The position numbers and the translations under genes are program-made. The notes under the pieces were generated by a model. That model made no database searches. It had not been told where the DNA came from and saw only the letters and a program-made list of their open reading frames with translations. Below are positions 23,150 to 33,319 of a stretch of 64,000 bases of DNA, in pieces. Location of the stretch: NCBI GenBank assembly GCA_944472135.2, contig OX235270.1:45818352-45882351 (forward strand). The letters run 5' to 3'. Numbering within the stretch: position 1 is the stretch's first letter; each line of letters begins with the position of its first letter. This stretch comes from Trichobilharzia regenti. Taxonomy: Eukaryota; Platyhelminthes; Trematoda; Strigeidida; Schistosomatidae.

Positions 23150-23565
23150 TGAAGCTGAACAATTATTATATTATTATTATATCCTTTAATTCCTAGAGGA
23201 ACATAGGGCTTCACCCGCGCGTCTACATTGCCTTCTATTTTCTGCCGACGTTTTTACTCCGCTCCAAGTTCGCCAACATGCTTTCATCTCCTCTTCACAT
23301 GACCTCCTCCAAGTCACCCCACCTTATCACTGACGACCAACTCGCCGCCTCCCTTTCGGGTTCCACTCGAGCGACTGCTTGTCTAGTGATGCCACTTGAT
23401 GGTTTCCTCAGAGTATGACCAATCCATCTCCATTTCTTCCTGCCTATTTGTTTCGCAATCGATTCCTGGTTGGTTCGCTCATTGACAGAGATCTCTGTTG
23501 CTGATCTTTTCTGGTCATCTGATCTTGAGTATTGAGCGAAGACAACTGTTAATGAAGCTGAACAA
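23150..23565 (-). mobile_element. RTE LINE 3' fragment with 13-bp target-site duplication
   Basis: The - strand encodes RSDDQKRSATEISVNERTNQ, then [19 protein letters not shown], close to the RTE protein C-terminus at 50240-52921, and ends in the 3' hairpin and a TTATTATTAT-type tail (23163-23185). The flanks are identical: TGAAGCTGAACAA at 23150-23162 and 23553-23565. It is 5'-truncated where the element sequence (ATGAAG) overlaps the target, a hallmark of target-primed reverse transcription. Confidence 0.88.
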
Positions 23566-24325
23566 AACACAGTCAAATGGAAGTAGATTTATCCAAGCAA
23601 GATGACAAAACTGTTCACTAGGACAGAACATTTTCCGGCATGAAGGTACACTATGCAAAAACAGAACATAATAATATAAGCAGTAGAATCAAACTGTGAG
23701 AATTACTTCCTAGCATTCTGAATGTTTTTGAGACCGAAGTATTTTTTACGCTGGGGTTGTTTAGACTAAAGTTTGCAGTTACATTCCACCCACAGTCTCT
23801 AACATAGATTTAGAATCACAAATCTACACTTAAAACAATATGCCTCGAATAAAGGTAATCTACTGTAGTCATTTTATTTACCTATTACAGGGAAAGAAGT
23901 AATCACAGTAATCCGGAAAAGTTAAAAACGAAGGAATTTTATATGATCACATACTTGATTCGTAAGAATTAATAGCAGAATATTACACAATTAATTGTTT
24001 GTAAAATAATTAAAAATGAGAAAAATAGGTGAATGATTTTGTCATTTTGGTGATAATGGTTACAGAGTAATTAGAGAAGAAGAGGTAAATCACTTTAAAT
24101 AGTAATAATAATGCTTATCGACTCGAAGGATGATAAAAATGGCCATTTTAACACATTCTGAGATTCTTCAGTAGATGGACCGCGTGAATAAAGAATCTGT
24201 TCTAATTTCTTTCAAACACGAGTTTCGCTTCTACAGAAAAGTTCTTTATACTGTATGTAAAAGCAGGGCTAGTTGAACATGAACAAGATTAGATGAAAGG
24301 AGCAAATAACTGAAGTCTATAGTAT
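23566..24325. other. Intergenic, no recognised feature
   Basis: AT-rich sequence between the RTE fragment and the LTR element. Nothing recognised. Confidence 0.45.
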
Positions 24326-24330
24326 GCCAT

Positions 24331-24800
24331 TGTTATAACTGCACTGAATTAAGGTAAACCCCGTCGCCAATTTGTTATAACTGTAGGGAATTGAATGAAG
24401 ACGTTTTCACCTTGCTCTGTCTGCGCCTGAACTAATCTGCCTATCTGCTTGTCGTACCTTCCGATTTAGTAAAGCACGCAAATATCAAAAGACAAAGGCT
24501 GGACTGTGACTGTGTATTGAAGTGCAACAACGACAAAGAAAGCCATGGTATTTATACATTTTACAACAATATGGACAGCTAACAGCATTTGAAATAATTT
24601 ATCTTAATAGCCAATAACAAAGTGCGTGAGAGATGATAATATACCATATGTGCGAGATTGACAGTCAATAACAAAATGTGTGGGAATGATAATATACCAT
24701 ATATACAAGATTAGCAGTCAATACCAAAATGTGTGAGAATGATAACATACCATATATGCAAGATTAAACAGTCAATACCAAAATATGTGGGATCCTATCA
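24331..24800 (-). repeat. 3' LTR (element orientation)
   Basis: 470 bp, same length as the other LTR. A TATA box (GTATAAATACC on the - strand) lies at about 24547-24557. The terminal 42 bp (24331-24372) lie beyond an internal TGTTATAACTG (24373) and contain the complement of TTGGCGACGGGG, a primer-binding-site-like sequence. Confidence 0.92.
24612..24800 (-). repeat. U3 tandem repeats in 3' LTR
   Basis: Units of about 53 bp (CAATAACAAAATGTGTGGGA followed by ATGATAATATACCATATATA and so on), about 3.5 copies, occupy the start of U3 in element orientation. They may act as a reiterated enhancer. The last unit differs between the two LTRs. Confidence 0.85.
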
Positions 24801-26555
24801 CCTCTCCCCGTAAAGAGTGTAGGACTTGCTTTTTGGATCTATTTGAAAAGGTTTCGGAGCTCTTCTTTGTCGAGTTGACCTTTGCGTGGTACTGGATAGA
24901 GCGTGATCTGTGTGTCTGACACATAACTGTCCTTTTTCATTCGTACGATAATGCAGCAAGAATTTATCCAAAATTTCTTCTGTTGTTCCCTCCCCCTTCG
25001 CTTTTGCATAAGCACGCTTAAAGGTGTCGACGAAACGTTCAGTCTGTCCATTCGATTGGGGATGATACGGGGGGCTACGAATATGCTGGATGCCAAACAG
25101 TTTGCAGCAACCAAGTTTGTCCTGGAAGACAGAAGCGTGCTTTTGACGACGGCGTTGCAAGAGAGATTGATCAGATACAACTCCGGGAACAACGTTGTGT
25201 GGTGAAGACGAAACATTAGAGCATACTGAATTTAATGGTACATTAAAGATATGGAGCTTGTCTAACCAGTCAAGACCAAGCAAATTCAAATCATGGTAGT
25301 TTGTAACGTAACATACACCATTGAAGTGATGCTCACCAAACTGAACCTGGCAATTTATCTCACCCACGAGTTTCAGTATATCTCCAGAGACATTCTTGGC
25401 GACATGCTCGGTCGGCAGAATCTGTGGGCAACCAAGTTTGCGCCACGTAGTTCGGGAAATTACGGTGATATCTGATGCCGTATCCAACTGAAGACGAATA
25501 CGTTTGCCGTTAATATCTAGTGTTATGTACTTACGTTTGCTGGCGAACTCGACTTTGGAAGTTGTATAAACGGTCTGTACTCGAGGAGATTGTTTCGGCT
25601 TGAAACGACTACTTCTGTTCCTCACCGAAGGATTTTTCTGCGGTGTACAGTAACCCTCCTTATGTCCAAAACGGTGACAATTACGGCATTTATGTTTCTT
25701 GAAAGGACAGAACTTGACAAAATGCCACGAACCACAGTGCCAGCACACTGAAGGAGGTTTAGCTGAATTTTGAGACTGACGTTCTGTGTGCTTAACGGTG
25801 ATCGGAGGACTTTTCACTGTGTTAATCGAACCAAATTCAGACGACTGTCGTTTGCACTCCACCATAGCAGTATCGTGCTTCAAGTTGATTAAACGTAGGC
25901 ATTCTGCTGTCACCATTTGTAAAGTCATTTTCGGGTCTTGTTCCACAAGTGACAGAAGTCGAGTTCGTATGTCAGTATCTTCTGGGTTCTTCAACCCACA
26001 AATAAAAATCAAACACTTGAACTGATCTGATGTCATTTCGTGTGGTTTGAACCTTTCACATTCCTTGTTCACTTTGCCAGCGTAAGTCACATAATCATCG
26101 GAAGGCATTTTTGTCAACTGAAAACATTGATACCGAATATTAAACATGGATGACTGTTCACCAAAGATTTGTGATAAAACGGTGACTGTCTCATCGAATG
26201 ATAACTCACGTGGGTTCTTGGGCAGAATGAAGTTAACATATCTGTTGTGCTCAACAGTACCAAGTTTTCTTAGTAACAATCGGACTTTGGCAGCATCATC
26301 AAACATGTAGCATTCAATACGGAAAACGTCTTCGTAACGATTGAACCATGCATCAAATACGAGACCAGATATTGGGTCGTAGTTGAACTCACTGATGGAA
26401 TTTGAGATGCTTTCATATTTGTCAGAATGAGATGTTGATGGAACTTGAATGGACAGCTTCTGAGTGAGAGCTTCGATTAATTTTAGTTGAGCTGCTTCAT
26501 TCTGAACTTGCTGCTGCTGCAAGATAGATTTGAGATCGTCCAGAGAGATAGACAT
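24798..26555 (-). CDS. Gag-protease protein fused to integrase C-terminal remnant, 585 aa
   Basis: The ATG at 26553-26555 opens an uninterrupted 585-codon frame whose TGA overlaps the LTR edge. Residues 1-240 look like a Gag of the Gypsy kind. Two zinc knuckles follow (271-283 CWHCGSWHFVKFC; 290-303 CRNCHRFGHKEGYC). A retropepsin core has LQLDTASDITVIS (D358) and later LLGLDWLDKL. After VFQDKLGCC (about 476-484), where RT should start, it jumps to FGIQHIRSPPYHPQSNGQTE (487-506), the end of the integrase core with its catalytic Glu. A second joint follows LLHYRTNE (about 540), reaching an RHTDHAL...RRAPKPF C-terminal tail. RT, RNase H and the first two integrase aspartates are gone, yet both joints keep frame. 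Confidence 0.88.
   Translation of the reverse strand: MSISLDDLKSILQQQQVQNEAAQLKLIEALTQKLSIQVPSTSHSDKYESISNSISEFNYDPISGLVFDAWFNRYEDVFRIECYMFDDAAKVRLLLRKLGTVEHNRYVNFILPKNPRELSFDETVTVLSQIFGEQSSMFNIRYQCFQLTKMPSDDYVTYAGKVNKECERFKPHEMTSDQFKCLIFICGLKNPEDTDIRTRLLSLVEQDPKMTLQMVTAECLRLINLKHDTAMVECKRQSSEFGSINTVKSPPITVKHTERQSQNSAKPPSVCWHCGSWHFVKFCPFKKHKCRNCHRFGHKEGYCTPQKNPSVRNRSSRFKPKQSPRVQTVYTTSKVEFASKRKYITLDINGKRIRLQLDTASDITVISRTTWRKLGCPQILPTEHVAKNVSGDILKLVGEINCQVQFGEHHFNGVCYVTNYHDLNLLGLDWLDKLHIFNVPLNSVCSNVSSSPHNVVPGVVSDQSLLQRRRQKHASVFQDKLGCCKLFGIQHIRSPPYHPQSNGQTERFVDTFKRAYAKAKGEGTTEEILDKFLLHYRTNEKGQLCVRHTDHALSSTTQRSTRQRRAPKPFQIDPKSKSYTLYGER
24801..24811 (-). other. Polypurine tract of LTR element
   Basis: The - strand ACGGGGAGAGG lies directly before the TG of the 3' LTR, the standard place for the plus-strand primer. 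Confidence 0.85.
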
Positions 26556-26660
26556 TGTAATTGGGTTGTAATTAACACAGTCAAAAATGTTATATAGCTG
26601 CGCTGAACAGAATAAAAACTGTCGTCGTTTGCTTGCTATAACTGCAATGAATTAAGGTAT

Positions 26661-27130
26661 TGTTATAACTGCACTGAATTAAGGTAAACCCCGTCGCCAA
26701 TTTGTTATAACTGTAGGGAATTGAATGAAGACGTTTTCACCTTGCTCTGTCTGCGCCTGAACTAATCTGCCTATCTGCTTGTCGTACCTTCCGATTTAGT
26801 AAAGCACGCAAATATCAAAAGACAAAGGCTGGACTGTGACTGTGTATTGAAGTGCAACAACGACAAAGAAAGCCATGGTATTTATACATTTTACAACAAT
26901 ATGGACAGCTAACAGCATTTGAAATAATTTATCTTAATAGCCAATAACAAAGTGCGTGAGAGATGATAATATACCATATGTGCGAGATTGACAGTCAATA
27001 ACAAAATGTGTGGGAATGATAATATACCATATATACAAGATTAGCAGTCAATACCAAAATGTGTGAGAATGATAATATACCATATATACAAGATTAACAG
27101 TAAATACCAAAATGTGTGAGAATGATAACA
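26661..27130 (-). repeat. 5' LTR (element orientation)
   Basis: 470 bp, carrying the same 42-bp extension (26661-26702) as the 3' LTR. A TATA box on the - strand lies at about 26877-26887. Just inside it (26637-26660) a third partial copy of the LTR terminus (ATAACTGCAATGAATTAAGG on the + strand) is present. Confidence 0.92.
26942..27130 (-). repeat. U3 tandem repeats in 5' LTR
   Basis: The same array of about 3.5 units of 53 bp as in the other LTR, with the outermost partial unit ending GAATGATAACA at the element edge. Confidence 0.85.
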
Positions 27131-27135
27131 GCCAT

Positions 27136-27660
27136 ATCAACAAAGTTTTACCTATTGTTTAACTTTAGTGGATGCTACTCAGAAAATCCCTGGTTCCGCA
27201 GGAACATCCATTCTAGAAAGTACACGTAGACTAGATAAATTTAAGTAGATTATTATTATTTTGTTGGATGATGATGATGATTATCAATTTTTTCTGACTT
27301 TTTTGTTTAAATGCCTTAAAAGTTACAGAACCCATTTTACAGATGCATGGTATATCCATTTAGACCAATGGGTGACTTTGTCACATCATTTAACCAGAAA
27401 GTTAGAGTGAAAGGTGTTCTGAGAGTATCATAAAGGCTTCCTTAGATGGGATCTAGTCATATCAACGTTCTTATTGAATCCGTCGACCGACTTTTAGTCT
27501 TTTTTGCTAAACGACTATTTATCCATAGCTTTGTTAAGTTTTAACTCGTTAGGTAGTGCCTTAATATTACTTACTGCCACACAGAGAAGGACCATCAGTG
27601 GCCTCACGTTGAATTCGCGATGAAGCTGGAATGAGACTGGCATTTAAACCAACAAACTTT
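27136..27660. other. Intergenic, no recognised feature
   Basis: AT-rich flank to the right of the LTR element. Nothing recognised. Confidence 0.4.
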
Positions 27661-27900
27661 CTCATAGATCAACTTTGTTGGATTAAGGACCCGCCCGTTA
27701 GATTCAATTAAGAAGAGGAATATAATTTGCGAAATACCATGTAATGACTGTGAGGTTAATTACATAAGTCATACTAGTAGGTAGCGGTCAGTTATACTAT
27801 TGGACCATAAAAGGTTAGCTAGACCTAGCATGATGCACCGTGCTAAGCTAGTTAACCCAGAAAAAAGCTCAACCATTACATTCATTTGCATGTAACCACA
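27660..27900 (+). pseudogene. Possible GIY-YIG endonuclease relic (Penelope-like)
   Basis: The + strand contains IKDPPVRFN, then a stop, then ICEIPCNDCEVNYISHTSR, then a stop and LLDHKRLARPSMMHRAK. The pattern KDP...Y-IPC-DC...YI-TSR followed by a DHK/EHK segment is that of a GIY-YIG domain as found in some Penelope-like elements. It differs from the copies at 9.5 and 43.7 kb (which have QF-CSCGASYIGRT), so it would be a separate lineage. It is short and broken, hence tentative. Confidence 0.4.
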
Positions 27901-28077
27901 GAATATAGTAGGTGGGATAGGGTGGGCGTATTAAAAAGTAATAGTTAGGTTGAAACAGATATTGATCACTGAATCTCTGTTTGTCGATTCACCATTGGAA
28001 GCGTGCAATCAAAATGACGCAACTCCTATGCTGGTGATATGGAAAATAGCAACAAACAACAAGGGAAAGAAATAGAA

Positions 28078-28094
28078 GGAGAGAGAGAGAGAGA
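28078..28094. repeat. (GA)n microsatellite
   Basis: A perfect GA tract next to fold-back element copy B. Confidence 0.9.
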
Positions 28095-28117
28095 AAATAC
28101 ATATATGATGCAAATCG

Positions 28118-28240
28118 TAAAGTCGTGTGACTAACTGATACAAATATGAACAGTAAATTCTGCTCGAAACGTCATCCAGTTATTAGTACTGCATCACTGT
28201 GTGTTAGTTCAAAAAAGTTTATCCAATATGGAAACACTGT
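28118..28240. repeat. Fold-back family member, copy B (single arm)
   Basis: AAGTCGTGTGACTAACTGAT, then GAACAGTAAATTCTGCTCG, then AAACGTCATCCAG aligns with copies A (14318-14380) and C (16549-16590). The left inverted arm is missing. The right side continues TAGTTC...TTTATCCAATATGG as in the other copies. Confidence 0.65.
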
Positions 28241-29330
28241 AATAGTACCCAAGCCTTTATAAGGTTTAGAAACCAATAGTTCCTTGTCCGTTTGTAATGT
28301 GTGTAACATCCCCTTATGTTTATTCGTGGAAATACCGTTCGCATTATGTCAATTACCTGCCAACCCTTTCAAATGATGAATTATCACATTTCTAATCTTT
28401 ACATAAAGGTTTTCAAACTGAACTTGTATTTTGTTAGCTCTCAGACTAATGTTATCAAACTTTAGTACTTGAAACCAATACTTCTAAATCTGTTAGATAA
28501 AGAACAACATTGAAATAACTGTAAACATATTTGTCTAGATTGGGAAGGAATTGCTTTCTATGAGCTTTAACTTCTAAGCTTCGAATAAAGTGGATTCTTT
28601 TCCTTTCTCCTTCATCAGCACACCACAAAAAGGGTTACTTCGAGTGATTCAGAAGCTTAGAGAAGTTTATTTGACAACTAATATGATAAGAATTCAATCT
28701 AACACATATACACAATGTATATATCTATTCTGCAATTAATTTTACTATAATCGGGATCACTATAGTGAGTCCAAGATATCAATCAAAAATTAGTACCACT
28801 CTATCTCTTTTTATTCAAACAAATAAAACTAAATTGAAATTAGATTCAAATACAAGACTCAAGATATACTCACTGCATAGTCATTGCATTCCTGAGAGTT
28901 TATCTAAACTGTTATAATGGAAAATCCTCTGTTCTAGGGTACAGAGTTTATTGTTTTGATGTAATTAAAAAAATAAGGTGTGAGGATACACTGTGACCTG
29001 ATGTCACTTAAGTCGCTAACTAAATTCAGCCGTTCCTTACCAAACTACTCAATATATTGTAAGTAGCATCTGACGGTAAATGAAGTTTGCAGATATTTCA
29101 CTGACGAAAATAATGCTGAAACAATTGCTGCATTCAGAGGTTGTTTAATTTCTGCTTCCTACAAAACAGTTTCTAGTGTCACGAACGCCTCTAGAGATTC
29201 TGTTGAAAAATTGCGCGTATACAGAAGTACATACGGCATTCGGAAAAGATATATAACAAGATGATATCACTTCTTAGTTTCTCTGCAAAAGTGTCACAAC
29301 CAGTATGATTGACAATTATCGAATTTTCAA
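28241..29330. other. Intergenic, no recognised feature
   Basis: AT-rich. An open frame at 29191-29379 (-) covers a SINE tail and has no domain. Confidence 0.4.
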
Positions 29331-29334
29331 GTAT

Positions 29335-29435
29335 TGGTTTTGTAGGGATTTTGTTTGATTGCATGGAGGATTTAATCATGAGCTGAGCTAACTGATGTCA
29401 GCTCATGAATAAATCCTCCATGCAATAATTATCGA
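29335..29435. repeat. Two hammerhead-SINE tails joined tail to tail
   Basis: TTGCATGGAGGATTTAATCATGAGCTGAG is followed within a few bases by its inverted counterpart CAGCTCATGAATAAATCCTCCATGCAA. Both are the 3' tail of the SINE type at 2218-2565 and 34085-34260. The result is a hairpin with arms of about 27 bp. Confidence 0.7.
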
Positions 29436-29597
29436 ATTGTCAAGTTTAGAATTTTTAATTCAGTAACAGCATTCAAACAATAAAAAACGGAATCTAAGGT
29501 GTTTTAGTCATAATGTGACATGACATAAATTCATAACATACTAATATATCTCTGGATATTTAACAGTTCATAAATAATCCTCATCCAGATACTAATG

Positions 29598-30935
29598 AAA
29601 ACAAAACATATAATTCAGCGAAGAGTCTCTTTTTGACTAATTCATTCAATCAGATGTACAATCGCAACTTTATATTACTTATTTCTGTACATTAGGTTTA
29701 TCCAATAAGAATGAGAATAAGTTAGGGTTATTGTTGTCAAGACATTTCAAAAATGTAATGAGTAACCAAACTGTAACTAGGGTGGGGGTGGAGATTGGTA
29801 AGACGGTATTGGTGATGTGTTGTCAAAAGACACATATTTATTAACACATAAACAAATTTGAAGAAGCACAACACAGCTATGTAATAAGATGAATAAGATC
29901 TATACAAAAGAAAATCATCCAACAACTCCTACTGCCATGGTAACAACCGTATTGACTTCTACTGACTTGATGTTTGTGTGCTTTTTTTAACTCCTCATAA
30001 CATGTGTTATTTTTAAAACTAGTGATTCAGCGAAGAGACTCTTTTCAACGAATTTATCATCAAGCTGTACAGTCATATATATATGGTTTATCAGAAGTTA
30101 TATCCGGTGAGGGAATTGAATCATAGGTGTGAATGCATAAAATAATAATAATAATATGAAGTTCAATTAAAACTAAAATGTTTGTGATTATAATCGTAGT
30201 TAAATTTCAAGTGGCAAAGCAAATTAATGTCATATATAGAATAATTCAAAGGAGGGATAGAACTTGAAAAAGGATGTGCAATTATAGGATTAGTAGACAA
30301 ATCGAATAAAACAAAAAACGTTACGTAATATTGTGTGAAATTTAATTGAACTTCATATGATTATTATTATTATTATTTTATGCATTCACACCTATGATTC
30401 AATTCCCTCACCGGATATAACTTCTGATAAACCATATATATATGACTGTACAGCTTGATGATAAATTCGTTGAAAAGAGTCTCTTCGCTGAATCACTTGT
30501 TTTGATTTTCTAAATGTTGCAATGGGAATTTTCCATGAGTGATTTTTAAAACTTGCCAATAACTCCATATTTCCCTTTGTTTCCATGTGTATCCTAATCA
30601 CAACTCACTCATTAAACTATTTATCTCAAATCGTAACTGTATTATGCTCAATCAAATTCTTTTGTGTGTTGACTGACATAAATAACTATGCTTTTTGACA
30701 ACACACCACCACTACCGTCTTACCAATCTCCACTTCCACCCTAGTTACAGTTTAGTTACTCGTCACATTTTTGAAATGTCTTGACAACAATAACCCAAAG
30801 TTATTTTCATTCTTTTCGGATAAACCTAATGTGCTCACACATAAAAAACTAAGTAATATATATAAACGCGATTGTACATCTGATTGAATGAATTAGTCGA
30901 AAAGAGACTTTTCACTGAATTATCTGTTTTGTTTT
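29598..30935. repeat. Nested palindrome built from Penelope-type terminal repeats
   Basis: The outer arms 29598-29840 (+) and about 30690-30935 (-) share CAGCGAAGAGTCTC-like blocks and the stretch GTAACTAGGGTGGG...GGAGATTGGTAAGACGGTA at lower identity. The inner arms are nearly perfect: 30021-30171 and 30341-30497 differ only by one AAT unit and two or three bases beside it, around a 169-bp spacer (30172-30340). No coding sequence remains. Association with Penelope-like elements is inferred from the shared block near 8870 and 43140. Confidence 0.75.
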
Positions 30936-32880
30936 CATATTTTTAACAATTGTTGAACCACTGAACCGATAAATTTACACCAGTAATGGAAGGCTAACAA
31001 GTAAAATTGATAATATCAGAAGGAAAAATAAAATAACGATAATGGTTTAGATAATAACTTCTAAAATAAATCGTTGTAGTCTGTCTGTTATGTATATAGG
31101 CTTTACGTAATTCCATAGTACATTTTAGAGAAGAAAATTTTGCTTAAGCAGTTCGAAAACACTTGTCACAGAGTTGGTTAGTAGAAAAATGAAGCAAATA
31201 AGAAAACCATGATTAGCCCCTGCCATATATTCAAAAGCTCACAGGAATACCTACGAAGAGGTAAAGCAAAAAGACGGTTATATCAAGGGAATTAACAAAA
31301 AAACATACAACTTCTAAGGAAACGGGAATCAGAATGATACTTGAACTGTGAATAACTCAATCAGACAGAAACCATGTCAGCTAAAGAATTCCACCGACTA
31401 ATTAGTAGACTAGACTAGATAATCCAATCCATGGAGTATCATGAAAGTGTGCGACGAAGTGAGTAAATCAAACTAATAATAACAATAGCTTTATTCTGAA
31501 AAATATATTAGCATAGCATCTAGCAAAGAATTCAGGTTCACACCGTTAAGTGGGACATAATGCGCCGACGTTTGGGCAGCTTTTGCAGTCGACCTGAAGT
31601 TTTTGTTAGCGTATATGCGGGCTAGAGTTTCCAGTATGTTTTTATATACTCCTTCTACAGGATATTCAGGTGAAAAAAAAATAATCCACAGTATGTCATT
31701 TGACGAAACTTCTCTCGATCTGAAACATACTCCAACTACCGACGTATTTGTCCCTTGAAAACAGACCAAATAGTAGTGCTGAAATGCATTCAAAAATGCA
31801 TGTGATCAGAGATTGTTCTTCAAAGGAGCAAGTGTATGGTTAAAACAAAGTATAACTGAGTAAATTTAACTAGATATGCTTTGTGAAAAATTAGGTAATT
31901 CATAGATTTAGGCGGGTCGCTGGCAGGTGGCAAGCCTTAGTCAGCCACAGAACAAAAATAAGTTGGTCACTACTACGTATCCAGTGATACACAACAGGAT
32001 AGAATACAGTGAAATCCTTGATTTAAATTTCCCCATGAAATGACAGAGGTTGGTCAACGAGCTCGTCTTTATCTAATCAACACCTGATTTGGGTTAGAGA
32101 GAATAGATGAAACAGCAGCAAATTCATGAAAATAAAAGGAATGACAATAGCATCATATTTTTTAAAGAATTGATTAGTTATTTACTCACTTTTCTATGAT
32201 TATGAGAAGCAAATCACTGCAAAAACAATGATCCATGTTGTGGTTATTTTTAAACAAATCAATCTAATATGGAATTAAGTTGTTCACCCTGTGCAACGAA
32301 GTTTTATTTTTTAGCCTAACTAACTTAATTTCTTATTACATATATCAATTCACTGTACTATTCTATTAAAAGAGTTTAATTTGTTACAAGTAATGCTAGG
32401 ACATGCAAATCACATTGTTCAACTTACCGCTTCTAAATCCTTTGTCAAAAGAACTCAAATTGAATTTTTATTAATCAGAACACACCGGTACTTTAATTTA
32501 TAAACTATAAAGTTAGATGAATTTTGGTGTCTCAACTTGCTCATATTCTGAAAAATTTTCATTGACGATTAATACACTCGCATGAACGTAAACAGGTAGA
32601 AAAAGCAATCTGTGTCTATACGTGGTTCACATGAACTTATATTGTGTGACTTTTATATATTCTGTATAAATCTATGATCAAACTAATTTTCTTCTGATGA
32701 TGATTATATTGACAAGAGTGTTCCTGCCACTTGCTTAATATCAGCCAGAATGTAAAAGTACTAACACTATTTTCTGAAAGAATACGTTGCTTACCAACGA
32801 CGAACAACCAGTTCATACTACACTTTGTAATTAATATAATTTAACTATTACTTATTTATGCCTATACAGTTGGTGTGTTC
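30936..32880. other. Intergenic, possible 3' end of an unassigned LINE at 31475-31800
   Basis: Mostly featureless AT-rich sequence. On the - strand an open frame of 100 codons (31491-31793) ends near CAGAATAAAGCTATTGTTAT, a layout like a LINE 3' terminus with a TTATTA-type tail. The peptide (containing AKAAQTSAHYVPLNGVNLNS) matches no family I recognise. Confidence 0.3.
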
Positions 32881-32884
32881 CTAC

Positions 32885-33314
32885 ATTATTATTATTATTG
32901 TATCCTTTAGTTCCTAGAGGAACATAGGGCTTCAGCTGAGCACCTCCATTGCCTTCGGTTTTCTAACAACTTTTTCACCCTGCTCCAGGTCTGTCCACAT
33001 GCTTTCATCTCCTCCTCGCATGACCTCCTCCAAGTCACCCTTGCACTGACGACCAACTCGCCGCCTCCCTTTCGGGTTCCACTCGAGGGCTTGTCTAGTG
33101 ATGTCACTTGATGGTTTCCTCAGAGTATGGCCAGCCAATCCATCTCCATTTCTTTCTGCCTATTTTTTTCGCAATCGGTTCCTGATTGGTTCGCTCCCAG
33201 AGATCCCTGTTGCTGATATTTTCTGGCCATCTGATCTTGAGTATTGAGCGGAGACAGCTGTTAATGAAGGTCAGAAGTTTGTTTGAGATGCTCTTTATGA
33301 CTCGCCAAGTCATA
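32885..33314 (-). mobile_element. RTE LINE 3' fragment
   Basis: The - strand encodes [20 protein letters not shown], then [20 protein letters not shown], then [10 protein letters not shown], near-identical to the RTE protein C-terminus at 50240-52921. It ends in the 3' hairpin (GTTCCTCTAGGAAC) and TTATTATTATTG. The frame breaks between about 33110 and 33140, where the two halves overlap. It is 5'-truncated at about 33314. Confidence 0.88.
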
Positions 33315-33319
33315 GACAT

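Larger units (their letters stand above)
24331..27130 (-). mobile_element. Non-autonomous Gypsy-type LTR retrotransposon (Gag-PR-IN remnant, no RT)
   Basis: Two 470-bp direct repeats (24331-24800 and 26661-27130) start TGTTATAACTG and end CA on the + strand. They are flanked by a perfect 5-bp duplication GCCAT (24326-24330 and 27131-27135), so the ends are exact. The element reads on the - strand. The internal region is only 1.86 kb and contains one open frame. A polypurine tract abuts the 3' LTR. The LTRs are nearly identical outside their U3 repeats, so the insertion is fairly recent. RT and RNase H are absent, so any mobility must use enzymes supplied by a relative. Confidence 0.92.
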
